From Tetracladium setigerum (taxonomy: Eukaryota; Ascomycota; Leotiomycetes; Helotiales): a stretch of DNA of 64,000 nucleotides. Location of the stretch: the NCBI GenBank assembly GCA_031472005.1, contig PZJY01000008.1, positions 1,860,001-1,924,000 of the forward strand, written 5' to 3'. Both the position numbers and the translations under genes were made by a program. The notes under the pieces are model-generated. The model saw only the letters and a list, made by a program, of their open reading frames with translations. It was not told where the DNA came from and searched no databases. Below are positions 58,303 to 64,000 of this stretch, one piece after another (position 1 is the stretch's first letter; each line of letters opens with the position of its first letter).

Positions 58303-60024
58303 TTACTCCTTTCGAGGTTGGCGCCTGAGACCGGTCCAGAGTTTCCCGAAAAACTTTCCCACCCATTCAACAAATACCAGGTGTAACAAAGCCTTGAGAA
58401 GATTACCGGGCTTTCCATCTCGACCGACCGTTCCCATCGAGCTAGGTGATACGGCTCTCTCGTTAATTGGGGCGTTCTTCTTGCTTCTTTTCGTCACCTG
58501 AGATTGGCTGTCGTTGTCGACCGCGCTACTTTTTGTTGCACTAGCTTGCTTGTTTTGTTCGGTGATTTTTGGATTTACCGGTCCAGGGGTGGCAGGTTCA
58601 ACGGTAATTTGAGCTCCTTCGTCACTTTGGGATATTTCTCTCGCCTCGCCGTTGGTGTGTGAGAGCTGTTTCGTTCCAGCTACGATTGGGGTCACAGCTG
58701 CTGGCGCAGGAGGAACTGATCCGTCAAAGGACTGTCCGAGATCAACCACGGATTTGCTAGTCTCTATCTCATCCAGATGGAGAGGGGTTTGGACACTCTT
58801 AGAGAGAGGTTTGTCAGTCTTTAAATCTCTACCAGAAGTGACGGATTCATCAGCAGATGTGATGTCAGTATCAAGTTCATCACCCTTGTCGGATCCTGCT
58901 TTGGATCCTTTGGCTGTAATATCGCCAGCTTCGACATTTTCCGACTCGGCTACAGCTTCATATTCAGGGACTTTGTCTGTTGGGGTTGGAAATTCTTTCT
59001 GGGCAACTTTTGGAAAGTCAATTTCACCAGAATCCTGTCCAGTCTCTGTATCTCCGGATTTGGGATCACGCACAAGCACGAAACTGTCATCGGTGTGATC
59101 AGACTGGGTCACAGGATCCGAGGTTTCGCTGCTAGTGGAAGGTGGGCCTGAGACCTTCTCTTCCTCTTTTGTTTCTTTGGTTGGTGCATCAATTTCAAGC
59201 TTTTGGGAATCGTGGTCGCTTGAGTTCCCCCCTTCAGTCTCACCATTTTGAGCATGCAGCTTATCTTGTATATCCAACGCATCCTTTGTGGGTGGTTTCT
59301 CTGTCGGTTTATTCGTATCATCCGACGGATCGTCTTCGGATTTTGCAACTTCCTCCTTCAAAGGTTCTGCTTCTGGAGAAAGGTTCTTTTGTTGTGTCTC
59401 TGATTGGGCAGGAAGACTGCTTGAAGTCAAGCTTTCTATCTTTGCAGGCAAACCAGTTTCCACCTTGTGATCATCCACAGATCCATCGAATTGTTCCACT
59501 TTTTTTTCCTGCAGTTGTAAAGTCTCGTTGACAGAACTAGGCTCGTGTGCAAGAGGAGGAAGGGAGATGACGGCGCAGGTTCGTCGGTCTGCTTGTTTTC
59601 GTCGACGTCCTTCTCTTCTTTGGGGCCATTCTTCTCTTCCACTTTCTGATGAGGTATGGAGAGGATATTATTCCGATTTCCAGCATTGTCGGTTGCTATA
59701 AATCACTATCATCAGCATTCCATTTCCATCCCAACCAAATATCAAAATGACATACGATCAATCTGAAGATAACTTACCAGTCGGCGAGCCCTCATTCAAT
59801 GTCCACCAATCACCCAACCCAATTCGAAACTTATACTGATATTCCTTCCCCTCCTCCGCTTCAATCTCCCTATAAAATTCATGCTCATTCTGCTCATCGG
59901 TCGTGTACTGCATCTCTTCGGGCGTCCATTCTGGGACGGAGAATGACCCCGCCAGAAAGATCGGAGGTTGGGTACCTGGCCCGGAGTACCTGATCGTCGT
60001 GAGAACCTTCTTGGTTGCTGCCAT
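58303..60024 (-). CDS. CBM48/AMPK glycogen-binding-domain protein with disordered acidic middle
   Basis: Start at ATG 60024. Exon 1 (to about 59788) encodes an N-terminal beta-rich domain: IRYSGPGTQPPIFLAGSFSV, W-x-PEEM, EFYREIEAEEGKEYQYKFRI and DWWTLNEGSPT, the hallmark of AMPK-beta-type CBM48 modules. Exon 2 starts near 59699 (ATDNAGNRNN). A second frame change around 59500-59620 needs either a 98-nt intron with a weak GTCGAC donor and CTGCAG acceptor or a one-base correction, then the frame runs to 58303. The 350-residue middle is Ser/Glu/Thr-rich and low complexity. The C-terminus FVEWVGKFFGKLW is an amphipathic or membrane-associated helix typical of fungal relatives. Glycan binding is inferred from the module only. 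Confidence 0.78.
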
Positions 60025-61372
60025 CTTGACGATCTCTGGTGCCCGCTGCACGGGAGGTAAGGTAGGTAGGTACAGTAGGTAGTTAGGTAAATTTAGATAG
60101 CTTGTTGGTAGGTGAGACGGATTTTAGGAATGGCGTGGGAGATGATGTATGATAGAGCGAATATCTCTTTTGTAATTTGGGGAGAGAGAGGAGAATGGAC
60201 GACGACCTTGCGGTCTGTTGAGGAGGAGAGGGAAAGTGTGGTGTGACAAGGATGGAGATAGCCACTGGTGGTGGGTGGTGGTCTCGACTTTGACTCGATG
60301 ACGTATCGGGTTCCTTCTATTTATGTATACTCGAGTATGTTCACCTTGATAAAGAGTACGAGGCATCGTTCTTTGTGGAGAAAATGCAAACCTTTGAAGC
60401 TGCTGTTGAGCTCTATGTATCTACCTATGATTCGCCCAAGGTCCATTGATATGGTCCTTATCAATTACTGAAAATTTCAATTACTTTCCTACATACAACA
60501 GAACAGAAGTGAACAGCGTGAGAGAGTATAAATGTAACTTTCCCCATTGCGGAATTGTACATGCGAGAAAGCTGCAACTATTATCGGGGTCTATCGAATA
60601 TGGCGTGGTCACCAGCTAAGAAAACAGGGAAAGCTAAAGCACATGTCAAAAACTAGAGATGCTGGAAATACAATTCACCTCGCCGTCATGGTCTAGGAAC
60701 TCTCCATATCATCTTGAAAATGATACCGAGAATCTCTCAAATACATCGAAACTTCGCTAATTGGAGAGAAATTGAAGACATTTCCATCTACAAAGCAAGC
60801 AATATCAGCTACGATCAACAAGAGACGAAAGATTTCGCAGTGATAGAATCTGCTTGCCCTCGGACTGGCTTGCATTCAACCCCTCCACAGGCAGCTGCAC
60901 AAGATATCTAGAAGGGAATCAAACCTCTTGCCCGGAATCAATATTTCTCTAAGACCCTAGTGCCTACCTAGATAATTATTACTTGCAGAAAAGTCTCAGT
61001 CCACCTTGAACACAACTTCCAAATTACTAGCATCCCAAGTATAGACCTTTGATCCTTTGTTTACTTTCAACTCCCTCCTTCTCAATCAATGCCAAGGTCG
61101 GTAGCACGGCCTATGAGAGCCTATAAACTCTGCCGCTGGACGCCGCCAAAGATCACTGAAAATGTGGGGTCAATTGCCTATCGGCCCTCGCCTTTGGATC
61201 GTCATCGCAGAAATTCACCTCATTTTGAAAACGAAGCTGAGGATCTCCCTCACTCAATTTATAGACTTCACTACCTTGAATCCTCCCTGTCATGATCCCT
61301 TAAAGGCGACATCGAACCCGCGACACCACTTGCGCACCTCCATCGCGAGATTCCACCCCTACCGCCGTAGTC
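60025..61372. other. Divergent intergenic region
   Basis: Holds promoters for the CBM48 gene (minus) and IWR1 (plus). GGTA-type microsatellite at about 60058-60095. No gene. Confidence 0.5.
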
Positions 61373-62895
61373 ATGTCTCTCCCTCCCACCACCGTCAAGA
61401 TCAAGCGAAAACGCACTGATGAACCGGTCACGTTCCTCAGTAAGTTATATTCTATATTGTTGCAGAAAGTATACTGACTTGTGAAACCAGGTGTACAAGA
61501 AACTGGTGGCAAAAGGCACCGATCGGGAGCATCTGGGTTTGTCTACGAGCGACAAGAAGAGCCAGACAGTACAGCGACTGTTCAACCAAACCTCCCAAGC
61601 GCCCGACCGGTTAAAGCAGCACATCGAACTCCTAGCTTTCAAGCGTTACGTTCGCAGACTGGGCAACATGCTCTGAAATCGACAACGTCACATAATACAG
61701 ATGGCGGGGTAACTGGGGATCAACAGACGGAGGCAATTGGCAGTGCAAGGAACACTCCGCAGGGCTCTTCAAACAATGGATCTCTGCAGCAGCAAGGAAT
61801 TCGGCGTTATCATATCTCCAGACCCTCTGTGGTGCAAGATTCGGCAGCCAGTAGACACGGAGTGTCTCGAAAGCGAAGAGCAGAGCCAACTATTTTCGTC
61901 GAGCGCCGAACTCGTCCCAGAACGCCAGATCATGCAACACAAGTAGCTACTCCATTGATTACAACCACTCAATCCGGAGAATCATCCGCCAAACCTCGCC
62001 CCCGAACACCAGAGGGTGCAGCGCAACAAGCTACCCCATTACTTGTGGCTTCCCAACCAGTAGAGCCAGCCGTCAAACCTCAAAAGAAACCCGGCAGAAA
62101 TGCAAGAACTCAGACCGCACGCACTCCCGAAGAAGGCCCTGCCGAGCACTCTACAGTACCAGCACGAACTTCGACTGTACCCTCAGGTCTACGAAATCGA
62201 TGGGATGTGACTTCAGAGGAGCTGGTGGCAGAGATGGAAGCCTACACTCTCCGAGAAATCGGGCTCAACATTGCAGAGTCCGAAGCTGCAAAGGCAAAGC
62301 ATCAGGCGAAGTCTGAGGAGCCCTCGACCCCAGTCAAAAGTCGTTATGCCTCAACCAAATTCACCCCTAAGCCGATAGCACGATATGCCCAGCGCCACCC
62401 AGAGGAAGCGAAAGTCGTAGTAGACGATCGGATGGAAATAGAGGAAGATCTGGATGTTGAAATGGGTTCTGAAGAGGACTACGTTGTGGACACATACATC
62501 CGAGTTTCTGTCGAGACTTTAGCGTCAACGGCGAGCAATATCGGTCTTTTGATCTTAGAGTCCGAGGTCGACATCGAAGAGTTCTACCGCGCCGACGAAG
62601 ACAGTGATGAGGAGGAGGACTTCGAAGATGAGGACGAAAATGGTAAATCTAGTTGAGAAGTCGTTGTGATTTTGACTAACTTCAGACAGCCGAGAATCAC
62701 TATTCGGCAGATTATCCAGACGAAGAAGTCGACTCAGAGGATGAATTTGGACGAGGTGCATACAACTATCGCAACAATGGCTCTGATGATGAGTTCGATG
62801 CTACCTACAGTGATTCCGAGAATGAGAGCACAAAATACCCATGGAAGGCACAGGAGAAAGCCTGGATGACCCACCGTAATGACGATTCCGATTAG
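61373..62895 (+). CDS. iwr1: Iwr1-family RNA polymerase II nuclear import factor
   Basis: Three exons (61373-61439, 61491-62642, 62690-62895) give 474 residues. The N-terminus MSLPPTTVKIKRKRTDEPVT is the conserved opening, with a basic nuclear-localisation signal. The middle is Pro/Thr/Gln-rich and disordered. The C-terminus carries the defining Iwr1 motif across the last junction: an acidic run (DEEEDFEDEDEN) followed by NHYSADYPDEEVDSEDEFG. The acceptor at 62689 is selected because it gives AENHYSADYPDEE in frame. Family role: Iwr1 binds assembled Pol II in the cytoplasm and carries it into the nucleus. Spacing of the disordered region is long compared with yeast Iwr1 (353 residues), as in other moulds. 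Confidence 0.9.
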
Positions 62896-63450
62896 ATGAA
62901 GATACCATTCCAATGACGAAAATTACATACCACGTCAGCATAAGGTATGCACACGACAGCTGGGTCACTGAGGACTAATCATACACATTGCACAATAGAC
63001 CTGCAAAGGATACCACAACAATTGCAAAACATCTAAATGATATTTCTAGACGCACACTATTTTATGTCCCATCCCATTGTTTCCTTTCTCAACTCATACA
63101 ATTATCTTAATCCATATTACCACAACCTTTTTTCTTTATTGCCTTTTTCGGTTTCCTACACACAAAAGCCAGGCCAGGCCGGTAGAACAAAGTTTTCAAA
63201 CAATGGGTATATGGCGGCAATCAAAACATCGCACTATCGCCAACTATCGACGAGTCTTGGGACACCGTTTATATCGTACCGAACTCCGTACAGGGGACAT
63301 GGGCCTTCCAAACGAAACAATCCTCACCAAGCTAACCAACAAGGAAACATAGAAAAGAAAACGCATGGCAAAGCAAAAGACCGGCCGAAATGCCCCCTAA
63401 AACTGAATCTCAAACTCACGAGAAAGCAGACTAACGACAACAACAGCAAT
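62896..63450. other. Convergent intergenic region
   Basis: 3' flanks of iwr1 and of the right-edge gene. A 161-codon plus-strand frame (63037-63522) has no recognisable composition and overlaps the neighbour's coding exon; not called. Confidence 0.45.
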
Positions 63451-64000
63451 TTATACTGGTGGTTTCATTTTGTACTTCGTTGCCTCAAGAATAACACGCC
63501 GCCATTTTCCGGGCTCTATTGATAGAATTGGATTAGCACGGCGCTTAGATACGCGGTGGAGAATAACTCACCAGACAGACGACCCCTCATTTCATCCCTC
63601 CTATCCTGCTCCAGGATCATCTCTGCCTTCGATTTGTCCTCCGGTCTGACCCAGTCGTACTTGAGGGCCATCCACGGCATCATCTCAACTAATTTGAACG
63701 GTATAGTTCGAAATTCCTCCGTCTCCCTTTTACGGACCGGAGCCTTCTTCATCAACACTCGTCCTTCCTTGTCAAACGCCAAATCCCACCCCCGCGCCTC
63801 AAGATGGGGATTAGGTTATCTCGGTAGTAACGCGACGAGAAGCACTGGTCTGAGAGGCGGTTCTCTTGGGGCCAGAGTGCGTAGAAGGCCGCTCGGATAT
63901 CACCGAAACTTTCTTTCAGATCTTCCTTGTTGTAGCGAATATAGTGCACATGCTCCCATGTGTACTTTTTGTTAGAGTGCGAAGTATCCTCTGCCGGTGG
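63451..64000 (-). CDS. Unrecognised protein, C-terminal part (5' end beyond window), one-base frame break
   Basis: The gene runs off the right edge. Exon 63572 to beyond 64000 and last exon 63515-63451 (56-nt intron with TCTG/GTGAGT donor and CAATAG acceptor) join in phase to end LSEPGKWRRVILEATKYKMKPPV. The frame reads TWEHVHYIRYNKEDLKESFG and onward, then breaks once at the G run 63806-63809 (plus strand); adding one base lets LIPHLEARGWDLAFDKEGR read on. The visible portion is charged and soluble, with no membrane span. No family recognised; possibly mitochondrial or nuclear, undetermined. Confidence 0.6.

Noticed and set aside
58652..59098. 148-codon antisense frame inside the CBM48 gene
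   Set aside because: Mirror of a Ser/Glu-rich low-complexity coding region; composition explains the openness.
1..64000. CRISPR arrays, bacterial-type operons or phage genes
   Set aside because: Gene structure with spliceosomal introns is eukaryotic and no spaced direct-repeat array is present.

Overview
The window is nuclear DNA of a filamentous ascomycete (Pezizomycotina, possibly Leotiomycetes; class-level placement is a guess). Genes sit on both strands, are split by short introns (mostly 46-92 nt, GT...AG, often with a CTRAY-like branch site) and are not in operons. Families include sorting nexin Snx41, a siderophore iron transporter, a PTH11-type rhodopsin-domain membrane protein, a delta-12 desaturase, a berberine-bridge-type flavoenzyme and GT69/GT90 glycosyltransferases. 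Exon joins were worked out by hand from reading frame, splice consensus and family conservation, without transcripts.

Layout. 1-3.4 kb: the 3' part of an Arg/Ser-rich nuclear-type protein and a small single-span membrane protein. 4.1-8.5 kb: Snx41 and a peroxisomal-type mitochondrial carrier with a long LEA-like tail. 9.1-16.6 kb: a PD-(D/E)XK-like protein, a fungal C2H2-type nuclear protein, a possible small two-exon gene and a frameshifted polytopic membrane protein. 17.6-25.3 kb (densest block): a flavin amine-oxidase-like protein divergent from a membrane-anchored SAM methyltransferase, a cytochrome P450, PDX2 (vitamin B6 glutaminase) ending 12 bp from the P450, and an SLC1-type acyltransferase. 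27.5-29.6 kb: a CNT nucleoside transporter. 34-42 kb: a polytopic GT90 protein, a siderophore transporter and a rhodopsin-domain protein. 45-46.8 kb: a secreted FAD-linked oxidase. 50.3-51.8 kb: an oleate delta-12 desaturase. 55.3-64 kb: a GT69 CAP59/CMT1-like protein, a CBM48 (AMPK glycogen-binding) protein, Iwr1 and the 3' part of an unrecognised gene.

Between these lie gene-poor, microsatellite- and pyrimidine-rich stretches (25.3-27.6, 29.6-34.0, 41.9-45.0, 46.8-50.3, 51.8-55.3 kb). One of them holds a 370-bp element with perfect 45-bp terminal inverted repeats, and a solo end of the same family lies 6 kb away.

Two points deserve attention. First, six otherwise well-conserved genes lose frame by exactly one base, mostly at short homopolymers, which points to consensus errors and not to pseudogenes. 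Second, the flavoprotein, methyltransferase and P450 at 17.6-22.9 kb form a compact set of tailoring-type enzymes without a visible backbone enzyme.
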